DNA from: Dastarcus helophoroides
Lineage: Eukaryota; Arthropoda; Insecta; Coleoptera; Bothrideridae
Direction of reading: 5' to 3'
NCBI GenBank assembly: GCA_028583605.1
Contig: CM053326.1
Span: 50,476,619-50,540,618 of the forward strand
DNA: 64,000 nucleotides
Both the position numbers and the translations under genes were made by a program. Under the pieces are notes generated by a model. That model was not told where the DNA came from and did not search any database. It was given only the letters and a program-made list of their open reading frames with translations. Of this stretch, positions 11,489 to 21,224 are shown one piece after another (within the stretch, counting starts at the first letter, position 1; each line of letters begins with the position of its first letter).

Positions 11489-11867
11489 TGTAGCGAAATT
11501 TAAATTATAGAATGTAGTACGTAAGAAAATTTTCTAGAAAGATCTGATAAGAGGAAAGCTGCCGCGATAACGAAGCAAACAGCAGATAAGCGTTCCAGAA
11601 ATTTCGGCTAACGATAAGCCTCATCTGCGGGATTTTTCTAGAACCTGGGAGCCAAAACTATATAAGGCGCTCGCCTTTCCTTAGAATCAGTTAGTTGGTT
11701 CCCTCGAGTCAGTTAGAGTCAGTCAGTGTAATTAGTGAGTTAGTAGTTAGAAGGTAAATAAGTGAGTTAATTATTCAGTTTGAGTGCTTCGAGTTTAGTT
11801 TGGTAATAAAGTGGGTATTATTCAATTCATGTGTTATTAATCAATTCGAACTAATAAGCCCGCAACA
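11489..11867 (+). mobile_element. Solo LTR 1 (379 bp)
   Basis: It starts TGTAGCG and ends CGCAACA (TG...CA) and is flanked by ATAC on both sides (11485-11488 and 11868-11871), a 4-bp target duplication typical of Ty3/Gypsy-like integrases. Inside are GATA motifs (TGATAAG, AGATAAG, CGATAAG), a heat-shock-element-like array, a TATA box and an AATAAA (~11806). No internal retrotransposon sequence is next to it. It lies 14 bp from the donor of the minus-strand exon at 11886-12041. Confidence 0.85.
11593..11605 (+). promoter_or_regulatory. Three-unit heat shock element in LTR 1
   Basis: TTC, two bases, GAA, two bases, TTC: three perfectly spaced inverted nGAAn units. They lie about 55 bp upstream of the TATA box (TATATAAGG, 11659-11667). 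Function is inferred from the known HSF site pattern. Confidence 0.55.
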
Positions 11868-11885
11868 ATACTTTTATTCAGTTAC

Positions 11886-12041
11886 CTTGTAAATGATAGG
11901 CCAGTCGTAGTTGCTGGGGTCCCGGTATCAACGTGACACCAGTCCAACTGCTATTGTACAAACCCAAGGCACCCAAAAGGTCGATTGATTGATCTGGTGA
12001 ATTCATTGATGAGAGCAGACCCGTAGGATCTAAGCCAGTAG
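11886..12041 (-). CDS. Internal exon of an unrecognised host gene
   Basis: On the minus strand the acceptor is a T-rich tract ending TTTTATTTTCAG and the donor is AAG followed by GTAACT, both close to consensus. The exon is 156 bp, open throughout in one frame, and both borders are phase 1, so it could be skipped or duplicated without a frameshift. It encodes about 52 residues, including TGLDPTGLLSSMNSPDQS, then IDLLGALGLYNSSWTG and PGPQQLRLAYHLQ. Composition is unlike the surrounding simple sequence. I do not recognise the family. Flanking exons were not found. The downstream intron starts at 11885, only 14 bp from solo LTR 1. Confidence 0.7.
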
Positions 12042-12779
12042 CTGAAAATAAAAACATTTTAAAGAATGTGGTTTTAAATAACATAGAGAAGTTATTTGGG
12101 GAAAATTAGTTATTAATTCCTTTCAAAATGGATTTCCGTGGCTCCCGACCCTTTGCCATTACCAACTCAATTCGAAAAGTTTGCGTGTTAAGAAGCCCTT
12201 TCATTACATCAGGCTAGACGGGTGCATAATGCGCTATTTTTAGAAAAATTGCCTACTCATTGCTTTATAGAATTTAAATGCAAGACACATTAAAAGTATG
12301 CCGCCCTGTCCTGCTTTAATGTGATTCTAAATTCATATAAAGTAGAACAAATAGAGATTAGATAAGGAAATTCCATTTCGGGGTGCTGTTATAAATAAGA
12401 AAGCAACCATGTCATTTTTGAATTTTGATAATTTATTATTGCGGCCGTCTTTTATTCATAGAACTTACTGATACATTATTTAAATTAGTTTGTACTAAAA
12501 TACATCCATGATTTAATGTTCGGTTAGCATTTATTTTAGTATTCAGTGTGTCCCACTGGGAATCGCCGCGATCGATATCTGGCGAAATCTGCAAAATATG
12601 CTGTCTGAAAAATTCTGAAAGTCTGAAAAATTTGTGTCGGATTTGGGACCAATAGAATATTCAAAACATTCTAGTACTCGAGTTATACCTGAAGTTGGCA
12701 TCAACCTCTTTATTACCCTGTATATTTTATCAAGTTTAAATTCTATTTGATACTTTAGGGCCACTTTGAATAACAAACA
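12042..12779. other. Intronic or intergenic single-copy DNA
   Basis: No family of this window matches here. A short open frame on the minus strand (12543-12776) has no splice or start support. GTGTGTCCCACTGGG near 12546 and ACCCTGTATA near 12714 could be diverged ends of a CAGGGTGTCC-type foldback like those at 52-55 kb, but arm complementarity was not established. Confidence 0.35.
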
Positions 12780-13560
12780 GTGTATGCAATGGGAACTTTC
12801 CCAGAGAGCAACCGCTTCGCTAGATGACAGTGTTTCAACTGTTCAGCTAGTTCAGCTACTTATAGAGTTCACTGCTTATGATTCGCCACTATACACGCCT
12901 GGAGGGTTGCATGAATTTGCAGTTTAGGTTGTATTCTACTTGCATACGACATAGTTGGCGATGGCCATAGTTTTCTCTATGGACCAATAGGTGGCGGTAG
13001 TCTGAGAGTCACACGCTTGACGTTCGTTGATTCTTTAGTACTTACTTGTCGGAACGTTTGTTAGCATTCGAGTTGGATATACCAAACTGACGAGATCTAA
13101 CAAGATCAAAAACGGTATTTGGTTTCCAAACTTCGAATCTAATAAATGTTCAAACCTATTGGTCTGTGCATTAGAATCCTTGTCTTCTGGGAACTTTTTC
13201 CTAGAGAGCAACCGCTTCGCTAGGTGGCAGTGTTTCAACTGCTGGTAGAGTTCAGCTACCTATGATTCGCCACTATATACGCCCGGAGGGTTGCATGAAT
13301 TTGCAGTTTAGGTTGTATTCTACTTGCATACGACAAGGCGATGGCCATAGTTTTCTCTATGGACCAATAGGTGGCGCTAATCTAGAGTCACACGCTTGAC
13401 GTTCGTTGATTCTTTAGTACTTGTCGGAACATGTGTAAGCATTCGAGTTGGATATAGCAAACTGACGAGATCTAACAAGATCGAAACCGATCTTTGGTTT
13501 CCAAACTTCGAATCTAATAAATGTTCAAACCTATTAATATGTGCATTAGAAACAGACACT
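12780..13560 (-). repeat. Dispersed repeat C, about two units in tandem
   Basis: Minus orientation. The block ACTTTTTCCTAGAGAGCAACC and the block ACCAAACTGACGAGATCTAA each recur about 350-400 bp apart. The second unit is shortened. Confidence 0.85.
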
Positions 13561-14288
13561 GTCCTAAAATTTATAATTTTTGAGATAACCAGATTTTTAC
13601 AAAAAATTGATTAAGGGTTCCACAATAATCTTGTTATGTTTCTCCAAAAACCAGATATTTGTATCATATTCGGTATGTAAGTGAAACACATCTGAAAGTA
13701 TCTAGCACAACTTTCATAAATCCAAAAACCTTACACCGAGTGTTGAATTCACGACCTGTACATTTTGATAAATTCAAACAATTTTGTTAGCTTAAATGGG
13801 CGCCCAATATTTTTTGGCCTGACTGCAAATTTTGTCAGCAACTAGGGAAAGTTACAAAATATTACACGTCACAAACAGGCAATTAATTTAAGAAAGCAAT
13901 CCTTCTGGAAACGATGTGTAGTCGAAACAACAATTTCGTGAACGTGCTTCTTGTTGAAATTTCGTTCGACTTTCCACAGCAAGTAATTTATTTTGAGAAG
14001 CGAGTAATTTGTCAATATATTGGGGCTGGGCATCTAACATGTACGTAAACTGGCATAAATAAAATTTAATTGTGTCTGCCTTCGAGCATGTATTTTATTG
14101 AACCATCGACCCTTGTGTAGAATATTGACCAAACAAGACAATACCGGCAATTACTTTTTTTTTATTAATATGGCTTGTTGCCACGTTAGTGAACATATAC
14201 ATACTAGTTTGTTGTTTACACAATTTATCGATTTTAATGGCTTTTCAGCTATTCAGAACTGAAATATTCAAATTACTAATATTGGCGT
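13561..14288. other. Apparently single-copy AT-rich DNA
   Basis: No repeat of the window and no gene is seen. It ends at the target duplication of the hAT-like element. Confidence 0.35.
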
Positions 14289-14296
14289 GTTATAAT

Positions 14297-17200
14297 TAGG
14301 GATGCAACATCGTCCAAAAAAGCATCGATGATATTTTTTTCAATGAAACATCGATGTCTTAAACATTGATATTCGGAATCGATACATCGATGCTTTTTCT
14401 GATGTTTTTTCAAAATTTAATCGCGAGTTTAAACAGTCAAAATTAGAAAAGTGTAGAAAACGACATCAATTTAAAAAAAGATTTTTTTAAGTTTCGAATT
14501 TAATTGAAATTTCGACTCAGTTTCTCAAATTTTCGAAATCAAAGTTGAAATTTTGACTCTAATGTCGAAATCTCGACTTTTTTCTAGAAAATACGACTTT
14601 TTTCTCGAAAATACGACTTTTTTCTCGAAAATACGACTTTTTTCTCGAAACTTCGCCTTTAATCTCGAAATTTCGTCCTTTAATCTCGAAATTTCAACTG
14701 TTTTAGAAATTCCGAGATTAAAGCTAAAATTTCGACTTCAATCTCGAACATTCGACCCTAAATATACACGAAAATGGGGTTAGGCATAAAATATTGATAG
14801 ATGACGGTAGGGTGTGTCCAGTTACTTTAATGTTTAAAAACCAAAATTTCGATTTTTTCCCCGAAATTTCGACTTTTCCCCGGAATTTCGACTTTTTTCC
14901 CGAATTTTCCGGGTTGAAGTCGAACTTCGAGATTAAAATCGAAATTTTGCCTTTACTCTGGAAATTTCGTGAAAAAAGTTGATATTTCGGGATTGAAGTC
15001 GAAATTTCGAAAAAAAAAACTCGACAATTCCCTTTAAACTCGAAGTTTCTAACACTTTTTTTTAAATTGGTGGTCTTTTTTCGCCTAATTTCTTTAATTA
15101 TTTCTTATGAAATGACAAAGGAAGCTCAAATTTCGGGACAAAACTAAAATTTATAAAAATAAAATCTGGTTTAACACAAAATTATGGAATTTTGAAAAAT
15201 AAACGAATTTTAAAAATGTCACAATTTCTAAAGTAGCCAGAAATTTTGAAAAAGAACTTAAAATTTTGAGAAACTTTGAAAATTTTAAAAAAAGGCTAAA
15301 TTTGGAACGTTGACATTTTCATAAAAAATTCAGATTTTTCAAAAAAGAGTTGAAATTTCGATAAAACTCTTTTTTAAAACGTCAAGCAAAAATTTGTAAA
15401 AATGTCAAACTTTATAAAAATCCGAATTTAAAAAAAGCTAATTTTTGAGAAAATATCAAATTTTGAAAATTTTTGGAGTCGCATTAATTATTAAAAAAGA
15501 ATTCGAAATTTTCTAAAAAAAGAAATTTTCGAAAAAGGCGGAATTTTAACAAACGAATTTTGATTCAAAATTGTAATAGTCAAAATTTAGAAAAATATCG
15601 ACATTCTCATGAAAAGTCAAAATTTCCAAAAATGTGGAAATTCTGAGAAAATAATAAAAAATTTCAAAACAAAATTTTGAAAGTGAGACGAGAAGACGAG
15701 AAGAGACGAGAAGAGACGAGACGAGACGAGAGGAGAGGAGAGGAGAGGAGAGGAGAGGAGAGGAGAGGAGAGGAGAGGAGAGGAGAGGAGAGGAGAGGAG
15801 AGGAGAGGAGAGGAGAGGAGAGGAGAGAAGAGAAGAGAAGAGAAGAGAAGAGATTAGAAGGGAAGAGAAGAGATTAGAAGGGAAGAGAAGAGAAGAGAAG
15901 AGAAGAGAAGAGAAGAGAAGAGAAGAGAAGAGAAGAGAAGAGAAGAGAAGAGAAGAGAAGAGAAGAGAAGAGAAGAGAAGAGAAGAGAAGAGAAGAGAAG
16001 AGAAGAGAAGAGAAGAGAAGAGAAGAGAAGAGAAGAGAAGAGAAGAGAAGAGAAGAGATTAGAAGAGATTAGAAGAGATTAGAAGAGAAGAGAAGAGAAG
16101 AGAAGAGAAGAGAAGAGAAGAGAAGAGAAGAGAAGAGAAGAGAAGAGAAGAGAAGAGAAGAAAGAGAAAAGAAGAGAAAAGAAGAGAAGAGAAGAGAAGA
16201 GAAGAGAGGAGGGGGACGGAGAAGAGAGGTGAGGAGAGGAGAGGAGAGGACAAGAGAGAAGAGTAGAGTCAAAATTTAAAAAAAATATGGAGATTTTCAT
16301 AAAAAGTCAAAACTTCCAAAAGTGTGGAAATTCTGAAAAAAATAGTAAAAAATTTCAAGACAAAATTTTGAAAGAGATTTGAAAAAATCCATTTTCAAAA
16401 AAAGCGAAATTTTTTAAGTCTTACTAATTTCATTTTAAGATTGTAATTTTGACCAAAATAAAGATTTGTCAAAAATGGTCGAAATTTTGAAAAATAGTAA
16501 AAAATGTCAAGACAAAATTTTGAAAGAGATTTAAAAAATACATTTTCAAAAAAAAAGCGAAATTTTTTAAGTCGTGTTTATTTCGTCTTAAGATAAATTG
16601 TAATTTTGACCAAAGTAAAGATTTTCAAAAAGATCGATATTTTGAAATATGGTTAAAATTTCAAGGACAAAATATTGAAATAATGTAGAAAATTAAAAAC
16701 TTTCGAAATGTTTAAAAAGAAAGTCGTAGTTATCAAGGACACTTGGAAAATTTCAAAAGATGCCTTTCAAGAAAATTCCAAGTTTTTTTGGAAAAAACGA
16801 CATTTTTAAAAAAGCCCAACTTTTTTAAAAGTGGTTCTAATTTAAAATAAAAAAATGTAATTTTGAAAAAGTAAGGATTTAACGAAAAATTCGAAATTTT
16901 GATAAATAGCCAAAAATTTTAAAAATAGGTGAAATTTTGAAAAAATTTTACTTGAAAAAAACTAATTTTCAAAATAGTTGCAATTTTAAAATAAAGTCGA
17001 AATTAAAAAAAACAACAGACAATTTAAAAAACATCGATTTTTTTAAAAATTCGACAGTTTCTGTTAAAAAGTGAAATGTTTAGAAAATTACAAATTTTGG
17101 AATTTTAAAAAATGAAGAGATCTTAAAAATGCCGAAATTTTTTAAAAAGCCACAAGAAATTAACATTTTGAAGATATTAAAAGTTGAAATTTTGAAAAAT

Positions 17201-17390
17201 GTTGAAATTTTCATAAAAAAATCAAATTTGCAAATAAAATTCCAGATTTTCAAAAACAATTCGAAATTTTTAGGTAAACTCGAACTTCAGAGTAGATTTT
17301 ATGAAAACGTCAAACTTAAAAAAAGCGAAGCATCGAGTCTTAGTAATATATCGATGTTTTCAAAACATCGAACTATCGTTTGCATCCCCA
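14297..17390. mobile_element. Non-autonomous hAT-like element (3.1 kb)
   Basis: Terminal repeats: left TAGGGATGCAACATCGTC, right (reverse complement) TGGGGATGCAAACGATAG. An exact 8-bp target duplication GTTATAAT flanks it (14289-14296 and 17391-17398), diagnostic of hAT-type insertion. Subterminal DNA is rich in ATCGATG on both sides. The interior has no transposase. It is TCGAAATTT simple sequence, pyrimidine-biased on the left and purine-biased on the right, with a purine pentanucleotide array at 15679-16270. A landmark at 14776-14815 (GGTTAGGCATAAAATATTGA, then TAGATGACGGTAG) resembles the ATTAGGCAAATGACAGTTG landmark of the 59-64 kb array. Confidence 0.85.
15679..16270. repeat. Second purine pentanucleotide array
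   Basis: Short AGACG units give way to GGAGA (~15730-15825), GAGAA (~15825-16170, with AGATT variants) and a degenerate end. The flanks are near-identical: AAATTTCAAAACAAAATTTT then GAAAGTGAGAC on the left, AAATTTCAAGACAAAATTTT then GAAAGAGATTT on the right. A further copy of the flank is at ~16495. The array therefore sits inside a ~110-bp tandem duplication and may have grown from its GAAAGAGA end. Confidence 0.9.
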
Positions 17391-17398
17391 GTTATAAT

Positions 17399-18000
17399 TT
17401 AAAAATTCTAATGTACACAGGTGCAATAATTTTTATGATCAACATTTTAAAAGTGGTTATTTCAAATAATATTACTAAAAAAAAACACAAAAAAAGTTCC
17501 TGTGACACAACTTCTATTAACTACTGTAATTAATCGAATCGAATGCATCTGAAAAAAAATAGGGCAGTCTCGGAGACTGCCGATAGAAATGAAAACTTAA
17601 AGCTTAAGAAATATGTAGTGTTGCAGTTCACACCCACACTAGTAAGTAATAGTATTGGAAATATTAAAAAAAAATTACTGTCCAACTGATCACCTTTTTA
17701 TATTTATAGTTGGGATGCTTGTATCGTGTGGAAAAGAACCTAAAAATGACTAATAATGAAATACACTTCGATGTGCTCTAATGAATCAATCTAGACGACC
17801 TTTTTTTTACCGTGTGCCAAAGCTCTGCTATCAGTAAGAAGTATTTATTTGTTCCTGAAGAAGCCCCCTATTGGACAACGAAACTTCGAGCAATTTATAT
17901 AACAGAATTGGGGAAAACGTATATATCATATCCTTGATAGGCGACTCAAATAATTAACACATTTCCGTAGAGAAATACAGAATTTATCAATAAAAGTGGT
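17399..18000. other. AT-rich DNA with a decayed hammerhead-like motif
   Basis: Mostly single-copy. At 17850-17892 the string TGTTCCTGAAGAAGCCCCCT and the following GAAAC resemble family B at 34937-34981: stem I (UGUUC with GAGCA, one G-U pair) is kept, but stem II is not. No gene. Confidence 0.4.
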
Positions 18001-18002
18001 TT

Positions 18003-18115
18003 TGGTGGAACGGACTGGTCCTTGGTTATCTTCAAAAATTGAAATATAAATCTTGTCCCCTGAAATCAAGAAAGATTTTCTTTCTTGGTTTCAGGGGACA
18101 AGATTTGTATTTCAA
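18003..18115. mobile_element. Short foldback family A copy
   Basis: Inverted arms meet directly at AAGAAAGATTTTCTTTCTTG (18069-18088). The whole tip with the ribozyme-like core is missing. The left arm starts TGGTGGAACGGACTGGTCC. The right arm is truncated after ATTTGTATTTCAA. Confidence 0.85.
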
Positions 18116-18305
18116 ATTTTAATAGAAGTGGTTCCAGTAAATATGTAACGTAAACGGATCTTCGAAAATGCTCACTAAAGTCTTTCTTTTGTGTAATGCC
18201 CTTTCTGACTTAATGTAACCTTAAATAAAAACTCAACTACACATCTCCTTACGAAACAACCCCCTTTTAAAGCAATGCGCATACAAACAGCATATTACAA
18301 AATAA

Positions 18306-18678
18306 GTGAAAGTACATATCGGCAAGATACAATGTTGCATCAGTTGGAAATTTGACCGAATGAGACGGGAATGGACGCCAGACAATTTGTCAGACGAAGA
18401 TAGAGGCGGCGTCGCCTATAAGGCTGCCATGAGCGCCGCAATAAATTCTGAGACGGACGCCACCAAGACTGGCGTACAATTGTCACAATTTCGGGGCAAA
18501 GGCGCCGACAATTGTCGGTTATATCATATCCAACGAACTTTCGGCAATTCTATTATTACTTTTATTTCCATTACATTCGTCCTGACCCTCCTGTCGCTTC
18601 TTGCAGGAAATGCAAGGGAACGCATCCGAGGATGAGCAATTCCATTATGCCCTTCATGTGAATGCAGGCGCAATTTAA
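18306..18678 (+). CDS. Candidate exon(s) of an unknown gene
   Basis: A CpG-richer island in AT-rich DNA. The frame from 18306 encodes a protein-like stretch (MRREWTPDNLSDEDRGG, then AAMSAAINSETDATKTG, then QFRGKGADNC). A strong acceptor (pyrimidine tract ending CTTCTTGCAG, 18597-18606) is followed by an open 23-codon frame ending at TAA 18676-18678 (MQGNASEDEQFHYALHVNAG). A weak donor at 18518 would give an ~89-bp intron, but joining there changes the reading frame of the second exon, so the pieces may not belong together. The family is unrecognised. Confidence 0.35.
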
Positions 18679-19489
18679 ACGTTTTTGTCATTTAAATTGT
18701 TGAATTGAAAACAAATAATTTGGTTTTCTGTGGGAAGTCACGTTTTTTAAATCTTTAAAAGTGTACTAGTGGGAAAAAGGGCAGGTGCAAATTTTATTTA
18801 GGGTTGTTATTTCCTATAGTCATTCCACGCATGAGGGAGCATGTATATTTTACGTAGAAAATTTACCCACTAAAATTGGTTGTATTCAAACTATTTCGAA
18901 CAATGACTTTCAGATAACACTTTATTAGTGAAACCACCTACGTTGGTTTTCTAGGTGGACCCAATAAAATTATAAATATGTTATAAATTAACAATTTTGA
19001 AAACATTATGCGAAATTAGTAAATGTCTTTCATTACGACTAATTATGTCAAAACAGCTATCATTTCAGTAGACCTAAAAAGGAGAAAAATTAGGAAAGTT
19101 GAAAATGAAGACAAATGGTGACAGTAATGTACTCAAATAAACTGCGAAAACTACTTAGAAAGTATGGATTAAATTTAAAATATCAAATTTCAAGATCGCG
19201 CATTCAATTTTTTTGGAAATCCTTTGGAGCTGAAAGAAAAAATTCAAGAGGTTTTTCAAGAATTCTTAATAACCCGATTATTTATAAAAAATTTATGATT
19301 TTTGGTCAAGATGTTGCAGTCATCTGAATGTATCACGTAGCCCAGACGACTTTGAACGTTCCAATCAAGATGAAAGTATATTGGGGAGTTGTCTGGTCAT
19401 TTACAAAATTTCTCAAAGTGGGGTAACGCGAATATTTGTTTTATAATCACTTTACTTTTCGAAGACAAAAATTCTTTTATTAAGTATCA
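18679..19489. other. AT-rich DNA, nothing recognised
   Basis: No repeat family or convincing gene. A 70-codon frame at 19115-19327 lacks start-context or splice support. Confidence 0.3.
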
Positions 19490-19712
19490 GAAATTGAAAT
19501 ACACATCTTGTTCCCTGAAACCAAAAAAGATTAAAAAAAAACAACATAAGTTGCTCTGAGTATCTCTCTGAAGATGATAGCTTGACTATCGAAACGCGTT
19601 AGAATCAACTTCTGTTGTGTGTTTTAATCTTTCTTGGTTTCAGGGGATAAGATTTGTGTTTCAATTTTTGAAGATAATCAAGGACCAGTCCGTTCCACCA
19701 AAATTTAGTATC
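19490..19712 (+). mobile_element. Foldback family A copy with a nearly intact ribozyme-like tip
   Basis: A shortened left arm (19490-19557) is followed by a full right arm (19558-19712) ending ACCAGTCCGTTCCACCA. The motif at 19564-19604 is described separately. The small frame at 19617-19820 is the usual by-product of the arm's T-rich strand. Confidence 0.85.
19564..19604 (+). ncRNA. Hammerhead-like ribozyme motif (family A)
   Basis: CTCT (stem I, 19564-19567), CTGAAGA (19568-19574), one extra T, stem II GATAG with CTATC (loop TTG), GAAA (19591-19594), minimal stem III CGCGT, T at the cleavage position, then AGA pairing with TCT of stem I. Stem II here is fully Watson-Crick where other copies have a G-U pair, which supports selection on pairing. 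Confidence 0.5.
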
Positions 19713-19795
19713 AGTATCAAAAATTATCTTACTTGTATCATATCAACAAATAATATAATCTTACTTGTATCAGTATCAACAGATAATATAAATAT

Positions 19796-20074
19796 TGTTG
19801 CGCGTTATCGGTTTGAATGATTAACACTTGGTGAATTGTAACCACTTTATTTCAAAACTGAACTCACAACACTACAATCGTAATTCATTAACATTGTTTA
19901 ATTAACTAACTTATTCATTGACTTCTAACTAACTGAGGAAAAGCCAATCGCCTTATATAGGTCCCTCTTCGGGTTTCATAAGGAACAAGCAAGACTTATC
20001 GTTTGCCGACCGCTTCCCCTTATCAAATTTTCTAGAAAATTCCTAACTAAATTTTATAATTACATTTTGTTACA
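19796..20074 (-). mobile_element. Solo LTR 2 (279 bp)
   Basis: On the minus strand it begins TGTAACA and ends CGCGCAACA, with ATAT duplicated on both sides (19792-19795 and 20075-20078). It shares GATAAGGGGAAGCGGTC and CGATAACGCGCAACA with the other LTRs and has a TATATAGG box (~19953-19960, minus strand). The HSE block is deleted. No internal element sequence adjoins it. Confidence 0.85.
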
Positions 20075-20625
20075 ATATTATAAGCCGTATGCAAACCATT
20101 TAGGCTCCTAGCTTTGTTTCCATTTTCTTCATTTTCTCGCCTTTGTCTTCCAGTCTCGGATCTGTTTATTGTTTCGAACCATCGTTTCTTTGGTCTTCCT
20201 CCTTTTTCTCTTGCCTTCGAGCTTGCTTTACGATTCTTTCGTAAGGCATTTTTTCCAAATGACCCAACCATTGAACTCTCCTGATTGAGATGTAGTTTTT
20301 TTTCCCTTTTATTGGGGCCGTTATAGGCCCCATCATCTAGGTTCAAAATCTTTTTAACTTCCACAAATTTGTTCGAGTCTCGATCAAGGTTATATATCCC
20401 GGGTTTTACAGCCAGGCTCAACATCTGACCTACATTCATTCCTTCCTTCTTTAGTGTTTCTTTGCCAATCTGATTATATCTGTATCTGGCAAGGTTGGAC
20501 AAGCGCACACAATGTGTAATCTTGTTTTCAGTCCCACACAGTTGAAATCGGTCACTTTCCGCTAGGTTGAGTTTAATCAGGTGCCATTTAAAGCCCCCGT
20601 GGCCAGTGAGACCTAGTCTAGATTC
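20050..20625 (-). pseudogene. C-terminal fragment of a non-LTR retrotransposon polyprotein
   Basis: The minus frame contains SRLGLTGHGGFKWHLIKLNL and then CGTENKITHCVRL. This matches the TGHG...C...H..C tail seen after the RNase H domain in R1/I/LOA-type non-LTR elements. It continues into a basic tail with GGRPKKRWFETI. The frame is open to 20047, overlapping LTR 2's flank, and there is no upstream RT in frame. Clade is uncertain. Confidence 0.65.
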
Positions 20626-20821
20626 TGGATTGGTTGTGGGTTGCCTAAAGTTTAGGCCAGCACTTAGGCCACCCTTTCCGGGCCCATTGTGCTATTGAGG
20701 TGTCCTTGGTCATTCATTCAGTCACCCAACCTTGTTGAGAAACTGAAGAACGTCCCTTGGATGCGCCTCTCTCAAACTGGCCACACTAGGCGCCAGAAGT
20801 CCCCCACCAAGTGATTATCAA

Positions 20822-20992
20822 GATGAGATCCTAGTGGAAAAAGAAAATATTACGGATGAACTTTCGTTCTTCATTAAAATTTTTACCACCATTAAGATGG
20901 ATCAATTTCTTCGAATGCATGAGATTATGACGACGATGGGCTATTTAGTTCCAAATGAAGTTTCTGATCAGTTTTTAGCGACTTTAGAATAA
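20822..20992 (+). pseudogene. Coding-like fragment, tandem partial repeats follow
   Basis: 56 codons plus TAA with protein-like composition: DEILVEKENITDELSFFIKI, then MDQFLRMHEIMTTMGYLVPN. The first ~25 codons recur, in other frames, at about 21027-21105 (NVIAEKLNITDELSFFVKIL) and 21118-21190 (DEILVEKEDITGELPFFIKI), with a further start at ~21195. Changes between copies are mostly conservative or silent, so the repeats look like former coding DNA. The family is unrecognised. Confidence 0.45.
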
Positions 20993-21224
20993 TCATTTGA
21001 TAACCTAAAACTTAGAAAAATGTTCCATATGAAGACAATGTTATAGCGGAAAAATTAAATATTACTGATGAACTTTCCTTTTTCGTTAAAATTTTGAGCA
21101 CCAAACGATTATTTAGATGAGATTCTAGTGGAAAAAGAAGACATTACTGGGGAACTTCCCTTTTTCATCAAAATTTTGACCACCAAGTAATTAAGATGAG
21201 ATTCTAGTGGGAAAAGAAAACATC

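Noticed and set aside
10509..13238. Similar frames MKHCHLAKRLLSRKKFPED at two loci
   Set aside because: Shared because both lie in repeat C. Other copies carry indels that break the frame, so coding conservation is not supported.
17850..17892. A third hammerhead-like motif
   Set aside because: Stem I pairs (with one G-U) and GAAA is present, but stem II does not form. Noted as a decayed family B relative, not listed as an RNA gene.
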